From NCBI RefSeq assembly GCF_018449635.1, contig NZ_JAAVUV010000003.1, positions 496,001 to 560,000 on the forward strand: a stretch of DNA of 64,000 bases, given 5' to 3'. The DNA is from Caballeronia sp. dw_276 (lineage in GTDB: Bacteria; Pseudomonadota; Gammaproteobacteria; Burkholderiales; Burkholderiaceae). Shown piece after piece: positions 30,568 to 39,354 of this stretch. The position numbers and the translations under genes are program-made. Within the stretch, counting starts at the first letter, position 1. Every line of letters starts with the position of its first letter. The notes below the pieces were generated by a model that worked only from the letters and a program-made list of their open reading frames with translations, searched no databases and was not told where the DNA came from.

Positions 30568-31974
30568 ATGACGTCCCAACTGCACAAGAAAGGCGAAGCC
30601 TGGTCGGCTCGCTTCAACGAACCAATGTCCGATCTGGTCAAGCGCTATACGTCATCGGTGTTCTTCGACAAACGTCTGGCGCTCGTCGATATCCAGGGTT
30701 CGCTCGCCCACGCTGCCATGCTGGCCGCGCAGAAGATCATCGGCGATGCGGATTTCCAGGCCATCCAGAAAGGCATGACGCAGATCCAGGGCGAGATCGA
30801 GCGCGGCGAGTTCGAATGGAAGCTCGACCTGGAAGACGTGCATTTGAATATCGAGGCGCGTTTGACAGCGCTGATCGGCGATGCCGGCAAACGCCTGCAC
30901 ACGGGCCGTTCGCGCAACGACCAGGTCGCAACCGATATCCGTTTGTGGCTGCGCGGCGAGATCGACCGGATCGGCGAATTGCTGATTGAACTGCGCCGCG
31001 CGCTGATCGATATCGCCGAGCAGAATGCGGAAACCATCATGCCGGGCTTTACGCATTTGCAGGTTGCGCAGCCGGTGACGTTCGGGCATCACCTGCTCGC
31101 CTATGTGGAGATGTTCACGCGTGACAGCGAACGCATGATCGATTGCCGCAAACGCGTGAATCGATTGCCGCTTGGCGCCGCGGCGCTGGCAGGAACGAGC
31201 TATCCGATCGACCGCAATGCCGTTGCGAAAACGCTCGGCTTCGATAGCATCTGCGCCAATTCGCTCGATGCCGTTTCCGATCGCGATTTCGCCATCGAGT
31301 TCACGGCGGCTGCGGCGTTGATCATGACGCACGTGTCGCGCTTCTCCGAAGAACTCGTGCTGTGGATGAGCCCGCGGGTTGGTTTCATCGATCTGGCCGA
31401 CCGCTTTTGCACCGGCTCGTCGATCATGCCGCAGAAGAAAAACCCCGACGTGCCCGAACTCGCGCGCGGCAAGACGGGGCGCGTGAACGGCAATCTGGTT
31501 TCTTTGTTGACGCTGATGAAGGGCCAACCGCTCGCGTACAACAAGGACAATCAGGAAGACAAGGAACCGCTGTTCGATACCGTCGATACCGTCTCCGACA
31601 CCCTGCGCATTTTTGCCGAAATGGCATCGGGTATCACGGTCAAGCCGGACGCCATGCGCGCAGCAGCGCTGCAGGGATTTTCGACGGCGACGGACCTCGC
31701 CGACTATCTTGTGAAGCGCGGTCTGCCCTTCCGCGATGCGCACGAGGCCGTGGCGCTCGCCGTGCGCATTTGCGTGGATCGCGGTTGTGATCTGGCCGAT
31801 CTGACGCTTGATGAAATGCGCTTGGAGTTGCCGAACGTTGCGCATCTGATTGGTGAAGATGTGTTCGAATATTTGACGCTGGAAGGATCGGTGGCGAGCC
31901 GGAACCACGCTGGTGGGACGGCGCCGGAACAGGTTCGGGCGGCGGCGAAGGCGGCTCGGGCGGCTTTGGGATAA
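30568..31974 (+). CDS. argH: argininosuccinate lyase
   Basis: ArgH splits argininosuccinate into arginine and fumarate, the last step of arginine synthesis. The 468-aa protein belongs to the fumarase/aspartase superfamily. The signature loop [20 protein letters not shown] carries the catalytic serine, [12 protein letters not shown] is region 1, and [15 protein letters not shown] contains the catalytic His region. The ATG at 30568 gives the normal start ([16 protein letters not shown]); the frame extends uselessly to 30442. A -10-like TAAAAT lies at 30522-30527. It is transcribed away from the ECF pair. Confidence 0.98.
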   Translation: MTSQLHKKGEAWSARFNEPMSDLVKRYTSSVFFDKRLALVDIQGSLAHAAMLAAQKIIGDADFQAIQKGMTQIQGEIERGEFEWKLDLEDVHLNIEARLTALIGDAGKRLHTGRSRNDQVATDIRLWLRGEIDRIGELLIELRRALIDIAEQNAETIMPGFTHLQVAQPVTFGHHLLAYVEMFTRDSERMIDCRKRVNRLPLGAAALAGTSYPIDRNAVAKTLGFDSICANSLDAVSDRDFAIEFTAAAALIMTHVSRFSEELVLWMSPRVGFIDLADRFCTGSSIMPQKKNPDVPELARGKTGRVNGNLVSLLTLMKGQPLAYNKDNQEDKEPLFDTVDTVSDTLRIFAEMASGITVKPDAMRAAALQGFSTATDLADYLVKRGLPFRDAHEAVALAVRICVDRGCDLADLTLDEMRLELPNVAHLIGEDVFEYLTLEGSVASRNHAGGTAPEQVRAAAKAARAALG

Positions 31975-32000
31975 TCAACTGGTTAAGAGCGAACTTGAAT

Positions 32001-32042
32001 ATCGTAGCCGATTCGGCTACGATTGTAGCCAATCATGCTACA
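32001..32042 (+). promoter_or_regulatory. two tandem GTAGC-N7-GCTAC inverted repeats, candidate operators
   Basis: Repeat 1 has 11-bp arms (32001-32011 and 32013-32023) around one base. Repeat 2 has 6-bp arms (32024-32029 and 32037-32042). Both share the core GTAGC-N7-GCTAC and lie exactly 21 bp apart, two helical turns. Repeat 2 overlaps the ATG of the HTH-MNT gene at 32035. This fits cooperative autorepression by that protein. Confidence 0.75.
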
Positions 32043-32640
32043 TTCGCCCGTTGAAACACTTTTCAGTGGCTATCGCCGACGTGTCCTCGGACTTCTCCTG
32101 CTAAGACCGGATGAGTCCTTTCACGTCCGTGAGATCGCACGTCTTACCGGCACCTCCGCCGGCACGCTCCATAAAGAACTTACCAAGCTCGCCGAGGCTG
32201 GCATTCTGGTCGCCGAGCGGCGTGCTAACCAATTGGTCTATATGGCCAATCGCGCGTCGCCGATCTACGATGAACTGGCCAGCATCATGCGGAAAACCTC
32301 GGGTTTGAACGACGTCATCGCGAATGCGCTTGCTCCCTGTGCGGGGTCTGTCGATGTCGCTTTCGTATTCGGCTCGATTGCGCGCGGACAAGAAACTGCG
32401 CATAGCGATATCGATGTAATGATTCTCGGTGAAATCAGTTTTGCCGAGGCGGTCAGGCGCTTGTATCCGGCGCAAACCACGCTGGGACGCGAAATCAATC
32501 CGAAAGTGATGTCGGCACAGGAATGGCGCGCAACCGTTGAGCGCAAGGACGGGTTCGCGCTGGATTTGATGAACAAGCCGAAGATCTACGTGGTGGGTAA
32601 TGAGCATGACCTTGCAGAACTTGTTGGGAATCACCCTTGA
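32035..32640 (+). CDS. winged-helix/MNT nucleotidyltransferase fusion (antitoxin-like)
   Basis: Residues 1 to about 85 form a winged helix-turn-helix (FHVREIARLTGTSAGTLHKE, then wing LVAERRANQLVYMANR). Residues 100-201 are a minimal nucleotidyltransferase (MNT) domain with the GS-x10-DxD motif: G113-S114, D125 and D127 within FGSIARGQETAHSDIDV. MNT proteins paired with HEPN proteins act as antitoxins, some by AMPylating the HEPN partner. Here a DNA-binding domain is fused, suggesting autoregulation through the operator-like repeats at its start. It overlaps the HEPN gene by 35 bp. Confidence 0.85.
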   Translation: MLHSPVETLFSGYRRRVLGLLLLRPDESFHVREIARLTGTSAGTLHKELTKLAEAGILVAERRANQLVYMANRASPIYDELASIMRKTSGLNDVIANALAPCAGSVDVAFVFGSIARGQETAHSDIDVMILGEISFAEAVRRLYPAQTTLGREINPKVMSAQEWRATVERKDGFALDLMNKPKIYVVGNEHDLAELVGNHP

Positions 32641-33049
32641 TGCAATTACCCCGAATCGAGAGACGATTGGACGGTTGCTCGCGGCCGCGCAACGCAATTT
32701 ACTCGATGCACGGCTTGAAGCATTAAGCCCGGAAAATCGCTTCGACGCAGCGTATAAAGCGATCATGCAACTTGCCATGCTGTCACTCAACGCTAACGGT
32801 TTCCGACCGCTTACCAGCCGGCCTGGACATCATCAGACCGCGATCCAGTCATTAACGCTCACCATCGGCCTGCCGGTGGAACGGATGATCGTTCTCGAGG
32901 CGTTGAGGAAACAACGCAATCTCTCCGACTACGGTGGTGATCTTGTAACAGATGCCGCGGTGCACGAATGCATATCGAGCGCCTCGGCTCTTCTCGATAA
33001 AGTTCAAGCGTGGCTCACCGATAACCGGCCGGAGTTTGCTGGCGACTGA
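32606..33049 (+). CDS. HEPN-domain protein (toxin-like partner of the MNT protein)
   Basis: This 147-aa all-helical protein has HEPN features. The loop LRKQRNLSDYGGD holds R104-N105-x-x-D108-Y109, the RN-xxx-Y form seen in some HEPN subfamilies, instead of the classical R-x4-6-H ribonuclease motif. Its start lies inside the upstream MNT gene, with GGTGG about 8 nt before the ATG at 32606; an ATG at 32600 is also possible. The gene pair matches MNT-HEPN toxin-antitoxin organisation. RNase activity is not guaranteed with this motif. Confidence 0.75.
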   Translation: MTLQNLLGITLDAITPNRETIGRLLAAAQRNLLDARLEALSPENRFDAAYKAIMQLAMLSLNANGFRPLTSRPGHHQTAIQSLTLTIGLPVERMIVLEALRKQRNLSDYGGDLVTDAAVHECISSASALLDKVQAWLTDNRPEFAGD

Positions 33050-33118
33050 GCGAGATCAACGGCGGCAGCGTCCGAAGATTTTCGGGATAATTCGCTCATC
33101 CCTTGGAACCAAGCGCCC

Positions 33119-34060
33119 ATGATCATCCGCCCCAAACTCCACTGGTTCCGCATGTTGTTCGTCTGGCGAGGGTCCGTGCTGCCGCAACTCCTGCCGCGGC
33201 TTGCGCTGATCTTCGTGCTGTCCATCGCGGCAATCGTGATGCATGACCACGTGCGCAATTACCCCGTCGGGCTAGGCACGCCGCCGTTCGCGCTGGTAGG
33301 CATCGCGCTCGCGGTGTTCCTCGGCTTTCGGAATAGTGCGAGTTATGAGCGCTGGTGGGAAGGCCGCAAACTTTGGGGATCACTGTCCATTCACGGACGT
33401 TCGTTGGCGCGTCAAGCGTTGACCCTGCCGCGCGGCGTCAAGAGCGAGGACACGCGTGAGTTCATCGCGGCGATCGGAGCGCTTGGTCACGCGCTGCGCC
33501 ACGAAATGCGCCGCACCGATCCCCTTCCCGATCTCGCCACGCGGCTGACGCCTGCGTTATATCAGCGCACTGTCAAAGCGCAAAATCGATCGACAACAAT
33601 CTTGCGCTGGCTCGGCGAATGGTCTGCCGCCCGTGCACGCGAAGGCGCGCTCGATGGCTACGGCACGCTCGCGTTCGAGCAGAATCTCAACGAGTTGTCG
33701 GGTGTAATCGGCGGCTGCGAGCGGCTCGCTTCTACACCATTGCCCTTCTCGTACTCGGTGATGATTCATCGAACCGTGTATTTGTTCTGCGTGCTGCTGC
33801 CGTTTGGTCTTGTCGATGGCGCGGGCGTGTTGACACCTTTGTTCGCGCTGCTGGTCGCGTACGCGTTCATGTCGCTGGAAGCGATCGCCGCGCAGATCGA
33901 AGACCCATTCGGCCTGGAAGAAAACGATCTGGCGCTGAGCGCGCTCTGCGATGCGCTCGAAACCATGCTCTACGATATGACCGCCGATCCCGATTTCAAG
34001 CGGCCGCCGAAAGGATTGCCGGAGCCGGGCGTGACTGGACGCAGGTTTATCGTGACTTAA
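33119..34060 (+). CDS. bestrophin-like (YneE/UPF0187) ion channel protein
   Basis: This 313-aa inner-membrane protein of the bacterial bestrophin family has N-terminal helices (LPRLALIFVLSIAAIVMHDHV; FALVGIALAVFLGFRNSASYERWWEGRKLWG). The RNSASYERWWEGRK motif is a family hallmark. A C-terminal pair of membrane helices (VYLFCVLLPFGLVDGAGVLTPLFALLVAYAF) leads to an acidic tail (IEDPFGLEENDLALSAL). Bacterial homologues form pentameric cation or anion channels. It stands alone and ends at a bidirectional terminator. Confidence 0.9.
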   Translation: MIIRPKLHWFRMLFVWRGSVLPQLLPRLALIFVLSIAAIVMHDHVRNYPVGLGTPPFALVGIALAVFLGFRNSASYERWWEGRKLWGSLSIHGRSLARQALTLPRGVKSEDTREFIAAIGALGHALRHEMRRTDPLPDLATRLTPALYQRTVKAQNRSTTILRWLGEWSAARAREGALDGYGTLAFEQNLNELSGVIGGCERLASTPLPFSYSVMIHRTVYLFCVLLPFGLVDGAGVLTPLFALLVAYAFMSLEAIAAQIEDPFGLEENDLALSALCDALETMLYDMTADPDFKRPPKGLPEPGVTGRRFIVT

Positions 34061-34063
34061 GCA

Positions 34064-34092
34064 AACAAGGCCCGCGTTCTGCGGGCCTTGTT
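34064..34092. terminator. bidirectional Rho-independent terminator
   Basis: A perfect 12-bp stem (34064-34075 with 34081-34092) has a GTTCT loop. It lies between the bestrophin-like gene (plus) and the decarboxylase gene (minus). Confidence 0.85.
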
Positions 34093-34114
34093 CATTGCAC
34101 TCTATAACGCCGCC

Positions 34115-36412
34115 TTAACGCTCGAGCGCGACGCAATCCACGAAATACTCAATCCGTCCGTTGATCATCTCGCCAACCAGCCCGTGGATATCCGTATGGA
34201 AGCCAGGGAAACGCTCGTTGAATTCGCGCGCAAAACGCAAGTAATCCACGATGGTCTTGTTGAACCGCTCGCCCGGAATCAGCAACGGAATGCCCGGAGG
34301 ATACGGCGTCAGCAGAATTGTTGTCACGCGTCCTTCGAGTTCATCGATAGGCACCCGGTCAATCTCGCGATGCACCAGCTTCGCATACGCTTCGGACGGC
34401 TTCATGGCCGGTTCCATGCTCGACAGATACATCTCGGTGGTAAGCCGGGCGATATCGTTCGCACGATAAACACTGTGAATCTGCTCGCAAAGATCGCGCA
34501 ATCCCATGCGCTCGTACGACGGATGCTGCGCAATGAAGTCCGGCAGCACGCGCCACAAAGGCTGGTTGTTGTCGTAGTCGTCTTTGAACTGTTGCAGTTC
34601 GGTGACCATCGAGTTCCAGCGGCCCTTCGTGATCCCGATCGTGAACATGATGAAGAACGAATACAGCCCGGTCTTCTCCACAATGATCCCGTGCTCCGCC
34701 AGATACTTCGTCACGATCGCGGCCGGAATGCCCGACTCGCCGAACTCGCCGTCCACATCGAGTCCCGGCGTGATGATGGTCGCCTTGATGGGGTCGAGCA
34801 TGTTGAAGCCTTCGGCGAGCGCGCCGAATCCATGCCAATGATCGTTCGGCTTCAACACCCATTCTTCGCGATCGCCGATGCCCTCTTCGGCCAACGCTTC
34901 CGGGCCCCAGACCTTGAAGAACCAGTCGTTGCCGTATTCGTCATCGACCTTGCGCATTGCGCGGCGGAAATCGAGCGCTTCAGCAATCGATTCCTCCACC
35001 AGCGCCGTGCCGCCCGGCGGTTCCATCATGGCCGCGGCCACGTCGCACGACGCGATGATCGCGTATTGCGGGCTCGTCGACGTATGCATCAGATACGCTT
35101 CGTTGAAGCGATGTTTGTCGAACGTGCTGTTCTCGGAATCCTGAACAACGATCTGCGATGCCTGCGAAATCCCCGCGAGCAGCTTGTGCGTCGAGTGCGT
35201 GGCGAACACCAGCGCGCCCGTACGCGGACGGCCGGCGCCAATGGCATGCATGTCCTGATAGAACTCATGGAACTCGGCGTGCGGCAGCCAGGCTTCGTCG
35301 AAGTGAAGCGTGTCGAGCATGTCGCCAAGCAGATCCTTGATCATCTCGACGTTGTAGACAATGCCGTCGTAGGTACTTTGCGTGATCGTCAGGATGCGCG
35401 GCTTCACATTCGGATTTTTCGCGATCGCCTCGCGCGCGAACGGATTTGCTTCAATCTTCTTGCGAATGTTTTCCGGCTTGAACTCGTCGCGCGGAATCGG
35501 TCCGATCAGCCCGAAGTGATTGCGTGTCGGCGTGAGGAACACCGGAATCGCGCCGGTCATGGTGATGGCGTGCAGGATCGACTTGTGGCAATTCCGGTCA
35601 ACCAGCACGATGTCGCCGGGCGCGACGGTCGCGTGCCAGACAATCTTGTTCGATGTCGACGTGCCATTGGTCACGAAAAACAAATGGTCCGCGCTGAAAA
35701 TACGCGCCGCGTTTCGTTCCGATGCCGCCACCGGACCGGTATGGTCGAGCAATTGGCCGAGTTCATCGACGGCGTTGCAGACGTCCGCCCGCAACATGTT
35801 CTCGCCGAAGAACTGGTGGAACATCTGGCCAAGGGGGTTCTTCAGGAATGCCACGCCGCCCGAGTGTCCGGGACAGTGCCACGAGTACGAACCCTCTTCG
35901 GCGTATTGCACGAGTTCCTTGAAGAACGGCGGCGCAAGCGCATCGAGATACACCTTTGCCTCGCGAATGATGTGGCGCGCGACGAACTCCGGCGTGTCCT
36001 CGAACATGTGGATGAAACCGTGCAGTTCGCGCAGGATGTCGTTGGGCAAATGCCGCGACGTGCGCGTTTCGCCGTACAGGAAAATTGGGATATCCGCGTT
36101 GCGCCGGCGCACCGCCTGCACGAACGCGCGCAACGCAACAATCGCGGAGGCCAGCTCCGGCGCGTCGCCCTCGGCGAGCACCACGTTGCTGTCTGCATAA
36201 GGCAGCAACTCGTCGTCATCGATCGACAAGATAAAACACGACGCACGGCTGGACTGCTGCGCAAACGACGTCAGATCGCCGTAACTCGTCAGCCCGAGCA
36301 CCTCGACGCCTTCGCGCTCGATCGCCTCGGCGAGCGCGCGAATACCGGAACCCGAAATGTTCTCGGAACGAAAATCTTCGTCGATGATGACGACGGGAAA
36401 ACGGAACTTCAT
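34115..36412 (-). CDS. PLP-dependent lysine/arginine/ornithine decarboxylase
   Basis: This 765-aa decarboxylase belongs to the large fold-type I family (AdiA/LdcC/SpeC). It has an N-terminal wing domain like a response-regulator receiver (residues 1 to about 130). The PLP domain has CPGHSGG near residue 180, TNGTSTSNKIV near 250 and the Schiff-base lysine K410 in ATHSTHKLLAG. The C-terminal domain carries TPYPPGIPLLIPGE. The substrate cannot be fixed by eye. The ATG at 36412 has GGAG 8 nt upstream; a TTG at 36427 is less likely. No antiporter gene is adjacent, so a role in polyamine synthesis is as likely as acid resistance. Confidence 0.92.
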   Translation of the reverse strand: MKFRFPVVIIDEDFRSENISGSGIRALAEAIEREGVEVLGLTSYGDLTSFAQQSSRASCFILSIDDDELLPYADSNVVLAEGDAPELASAIVALRAFVQAVRRRNADIPIFLYGETRTSRHLPNDILRELHGFIHMFEDTPEFVARHIIREAKVYLDALAPPFFKELVQYAEEGSYSWHCPGHSGGVAFLKNPLGQMFHQFFGENMLRADVCNAVDELGQLLDHTGPVAASERNAARIFSADHLFFVTNGTSTSNKIVWHATVAPGDIVLVDRNCHKSILHAITMTGAIPVFLTPTRNHFGLIGPIPRDEFKPENIRKKIEANPFAREAIAKNPNVKPRILTITQSTYDGIVYNVEMIKDLLGDMLDTLHFDEAWLPHAEFHEFYQDMHAIGAGRPRTGALVFATHSTHKLLAGISQASQIVVQDSENSTFDKHRFNEAYLMHTSTSPQYAIIASCDVAAAMMEPPGGTALVEESIAEALDFRRAMRKVDDEYGNDWFFKVWGPEALAEEGIGDREEWVLKPNDHWHGFGALAEGFNMLDPIKATIITPGLDVDGEFGESGIPAAIVTKYLAEHGIIVEKTGLYSFFIMFTIGITKGRWNSMVTELQQFKDDYDNNQPLWRVLPDFIAQHPSYERMGLRDLCEQIHSVYRANDIARLTTEMYLSSMEPAMKPSEAYAKLVHREIDRVPIDELEGRVTTILLTPYPPGIPLLIPGERFNKTIVDYLRFAREFNERFPGFHTDIHGLVGEMINGRIEYFVDCVALER

Positions 36413-36527
36413 CAGGCGAATCTCCAAATGGAACGACCGCTGACCGAGTTGTGCATGCTCGAGTCCAGCGGTCTTTCAAAAAGTGTTGCAATGACGTTTC
36501 TATACAGCAAATGCCGTGACAGATCCG

Positions 36528-37097
36528 TCAGGTTTTCGGCAGCGTCACGCCGCTTTGCCCTTGATACTTGCCCCCGCGATCAGCGTAGGAAGTCTCGCAG
36601 ATTTCGTCGCTTTCAAAGAACAGGACCTGCGCCACGCCTTCGTTCGCGTAGATTTTGGCAGGCAAAGGTGTCGTATTCGAGAATTCGAGCGTCACATAGC
36701 CTTCCCATTCGGGTTCGAACGGCGTCACGTTCACGATGATCCCGCAGCGCGCGTACGTGGATTTTCCCAGGCACACGGTCAGGCACGAGCGCGGAATGCG
36801 AAAGTATTCAACCGTACGGGCCAGCGCGAAGGAATTCGGCGGAATGATGCAGACGTCGCCCTTGAAGTCGACGAACGATTTTTCGTCGAAATTTTTCGGG
36901 TCGACAATCGTGGAATTGATGTTCGTGAAGATCTTGAATTCGTCGGCCACGCGAATATCGTAGCCATAGCTCGACGTGCCGTAACTGACGATTTTCCTGC
37001 CGTCTTCTGACACACGCACCTGATCGCGCACGAACGGCTCGATCATCTTGTGCTCTTCGGCCATGCGCCGGATCCACTTGTCGGACTTGATGCTCAT
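36528..37097 (-). CDS. dcd: dCTP deaminase
   Basis: Dcd converts dCTP to dUTP, feeding dTMP synthesis. The 189-aa trimeric enzyme has the [10 protein letters not shown] loop at residues 111-120, the [13 protein letters not shown] region near 42-54 and catalytic Glu138 in GYVTLEFS. The end [11 protein letters not shown] is characteristic. The ATG at 37097 gives the normal start [19 protein letters not shown]; an upstream frame to 37190 is not homologous. It is transcribed on its own, ahead of the decarboxylase. Confidence 0.98.
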   Translation of the reverse strand: MSIKSDKWIRRMAEEHKMIEPFVRDQVRVSEDGRKIVSYGTSSYGYDIRVADEFKIFTNINSTIVDPKNFDEKSFVDFKGDVCIIPPNSFALARTVEYFRIPRSCLTVCLGKSTYARCGIIVNVTPFEPEWEGYVTLEFSNTTPLPAKIYANEGVAQVLFFESDEICETSYADRGGKYQGQSGVTLPKT

Positions 37098-37297
37098 AGG
37101 GAACGCTACCCAACGAAAGAAGCGGCTTGAGAGAAGCCGCCGTGCATGAAACAGGGCGTGGCCGGGAACCTGGATTGCATGCAGATGCATGCCAAAGCCA
37201 GCGGGACCCGCCGAGAAGCGCGTATTTTACTTGATGTGGTGGCCCACGCGACGGGACCTGGCCAAGAAGCCAGGCCAAACGTTTTAGAGGCCTGATT

Positions 37298-37891
37298 TTA
37301 TTGACGAATCACGCCGCACGCGAGTGCGGGACCGGCGCCGCGCGGGCTGAGCGAATACGAGTCGGACGTATCGCGATGAAGCAGCACCGCGCGCGCGAGA
37401 ACCGAGCGCACGCCATCGAGCGAGAGATCGGGCGCAACGATAAACCCCGTTGCCGATCCGTTTGCGTCGGCCCGAATGGTTGCCAGGTCGCCTTCGACTT
37501 TCGATGACCGGCTGCGATCGGCCGCCGGTGAGAAGACCGGGCCGCCGTCGGACGAATTGGAGACGATACAGTCGCCGCGCTCGTGGATCTGCAGCGCGTG
37601 CTCGCTGTTGGGCGGCATGCCGGACAGGTTGTATGAAACCTGCACGCCATCCGCGCGTTCGATGAACGTCAACGACCCGCTCGCACTACTGCCCGCGGTA
37701 GGCTGCAGCGTCGCGTCGGCGCGTTTTTCGTGGTTCTGGAACAAAATGCCGCAGCCACCGAGCAGCAAAGTGCCGGCGGTAAGAGCGAACCCCGTGGCCG
37801 CGCTCGTGCTCCAGCGTGCAATCAGGCCCAGGGCCGGGTTTGTCGTGGCAGGCAGGTTGTTCGATCCAGGCCCGTCGAATCTTCGTTTCAT
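37298..37891 (-). CDS. SodC-like lipoprotein lacking most metal ligands
   Basis: This 197-aa protein has a lipoprotein signal with lipobox LLGGC (Cys47) and a Cu/Zn superoxide dismutase-like domain (residues about 70-197). Compared with SodC, the first copper His of the HxH pair is Gln (Q101-I-H103). The GGH zinc-ligand region is GGPVFSP, and the His of H-x-GDL is Val before the conserved Asp135. H103, H172 and the disulphide cysteines C108 and C192 remain. With at least three ligands gone it probably has no dismutase activity. The ATG at 37891 places the signal first. Function is unknown. Confidence 0.8.
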   Translation of the reverse strand: MKRRFDGPGSNNLPATTNPALGLIARWSTSAATGFALTAGTLLLGGCGILFQNHEKRADATLQPTAGSSASGSLTFIERADGVQVSYNLSGMPPNSEHALQIHERGDCIVSNSSDGGPVFSPAADRSRSSKVEGDLATIRADANGSATGFIVAPDLSLDGVRSVLARAVLLHRDTSDSYSLSPRGAGPALACGVIRQ

Positions 37892-37997
37892 GCAATCCTC
37901 ATGGCGACCTCGCGACCACCCCGTGTGCTCGCCTGACCGCGCCAATCGAAGGCCACATGATACCGCGACACGCATGAGGCCTGACCTCCGTGGCCGC

Positions 37998-39086
37998 TCA
38001 GGTGTTCTGCACCACGATGCTCGGGAACATCGACGTCATGTCGCGCTGGCGCTCCGCAATCGAAATCGCCACCTTGCGCGCGATCGACCGGTACGCGTCG
38101 GCAATCTTGCTGTCCGGCTGCGACACCACGGTGGGCTGGCCGGCATCGGTTTTCTCGCGGATAGCGATGTCCAGCGGCAAGCTGCCGAGCACCGGCACGC
38201 CGTATTCCTTCGACATCCGCTCGCCGCCGCCTGCGCCGAAGATGTGTTCCTCGTGGCCGCAATTCGAGCAGATATGCGTGCTCATGTTCTCGACGATTCC
38301 CAAAATGGGAATGCCGACCTTCTCGAACATCTTCAAGCCCTTCTTGGCATCGAGCAGTGCGATGTCCTGCGGCGTGGTCACGATCACGGCGCCCGTCACC
38401 GGGACTTTCTGCGACAGCGTCAACTGAATGTCGCCCGTGCCCGGCGGCATATCAACGACCAGATAATCGAGATCCATCCAGTTCGTCTGACGCAGCAACT
38501 GTTCGAGCGCGGAAGTGACCATCGGGCCGCGCCAGACCATCGGGTTGTCCTGCTCGATCAAAAAGCCGATGGAATTCGCCTGGATGCCGTGGCCGACAAG
38601 CGGGTTCATCGACTGGTTGTCGGGCGATTCCGGGCGCCCGCTGATGCCGAGCATCATGGGCAGCGAAGGACCGTAGATATCGGCGTCCAGCATGCCGACC
38701 GATGCACCTTCCGACGCAAGTGCGAGCGCAAGATTTACGGCAGTCGTGCTTTTGCCGACTCCGCCCTTACCCGACGCCACGGCGATAATGTTTTTTACAT
38801 TCGGCAGCAACTTCACCCCGCGCTGGACTGCGTGAGCCACGACCTGCGACGAAACGTCCACCTTCACGTCCTGGACGCCCGAAACATTGGCGACAGCCTC
38901 CGCGATTAGTGCGCGAATTGCATCGAACTGACTCTTTGCCGGATATCCCAGCACGACGTTGACGGTGACATGGGCGCCGTCTATGGTCACGTTGCGGATG
39001 CTTTTTGCGTCCGCGAAAGTGCGGCTGGTATTGGGATCGATCAGGCCGCCAAGGGCGGTGTCGATCTGGGCGCGATCAAGACTCAT
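37998..39086 (-). CDS. apbC: Mrp/ApbC-family iron-sulfur carrier ATPase
   Basis: ApbC (Mrp) binds and transfers Fe-S clusters. The 362-aa protein has an N-terminal MIP18-like domain (residues about 5-85), a P-loop of the deviant Walker type (VASGKGGVGKSTTAVNLALAL), and DADIYGPSLPMMLG. A CxxC in HICSNCGHEEHIFG bridges the cluster between subunits. The ATG at 39086 (MSLDRAQIDTALGGL) is the domain start; the open frame runs on upstream with proline/alanine-rich non-homologous sequence. It is divergent from the OmpA-family lipoprotein gene. Confidence 0.96.
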   Translation of the reverse strand: MSLDRAQIDTALGGLIDPNTSRTFADAKSIRNVTIDGAHVTVNVVLGYPAKSQFDAIRALIAEAVANVSGVQDVKVDVSSQVVAHAVQRGVKLLPNVKNIIAVASGKGGVGKSTTAVNLALALASEGASVGMLDADIYGPSLPMMLGISGRPESPDNQSMNPLVGHGIQANSIGFLIEQDNPMVWRGPMVTSALEQLLRQTNWMDLDYLVVDMPPGTGDIQLTLSQKVPVTGAVIVTTPQDIALLDAKKGLKMFEKVGIPILGIVENMSTHICSNCGHEEHIFGAGGGERMSKEYGVPVLGSLPLDIAIREKTDAGQPTVVSQPDSKIADAYRSIARKVAISIAERQRDMTSMFPSIVVQNT

Positions 39087-39354
39087 CGAGACTCCGTGGG
39101 AACGCTTGTTGCGAATAGGGATCGAACACTTTCGCGCACGTGGTATGAAATTTGAAAGGAATTGTTGCACGACATTGCGTGGCGGACGCGTGCGCTGCAC
39201 TATCCCACGCTGCCATGGTCTGGGGACGCATCGTTTTAAGCGCTTGAATCCTTGGCCGTATTGTAGTGGCAGGCGCAACGGCACGCCGGAAGACCCCACA
39301 GGGAACTTCCGTGCAAGCCGGGCGGCTGCCTCGATTGAATCCTGGAGAAATGAA

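Noticed and set aside
36413..36527. Inverted repeat at 36435-36473 as a dcd terminator
   Set aside because: The arms pair for only 8 bp around a long loop and no T-run follows on the minus strand.
34088..36739. Long plus-strand open frame opposite the decarboxylase gene
   Set aside because: It is antisense to a fully recognisable PLP decarboxylase and its product has the biased composition of a shadow frame.
37098..37297. Hairpin CCTGGC/GCCAGG near 37258-37275 as a terminator
   Set aside because: The stem is short and not followed by a T-run on the sodC-like strand.
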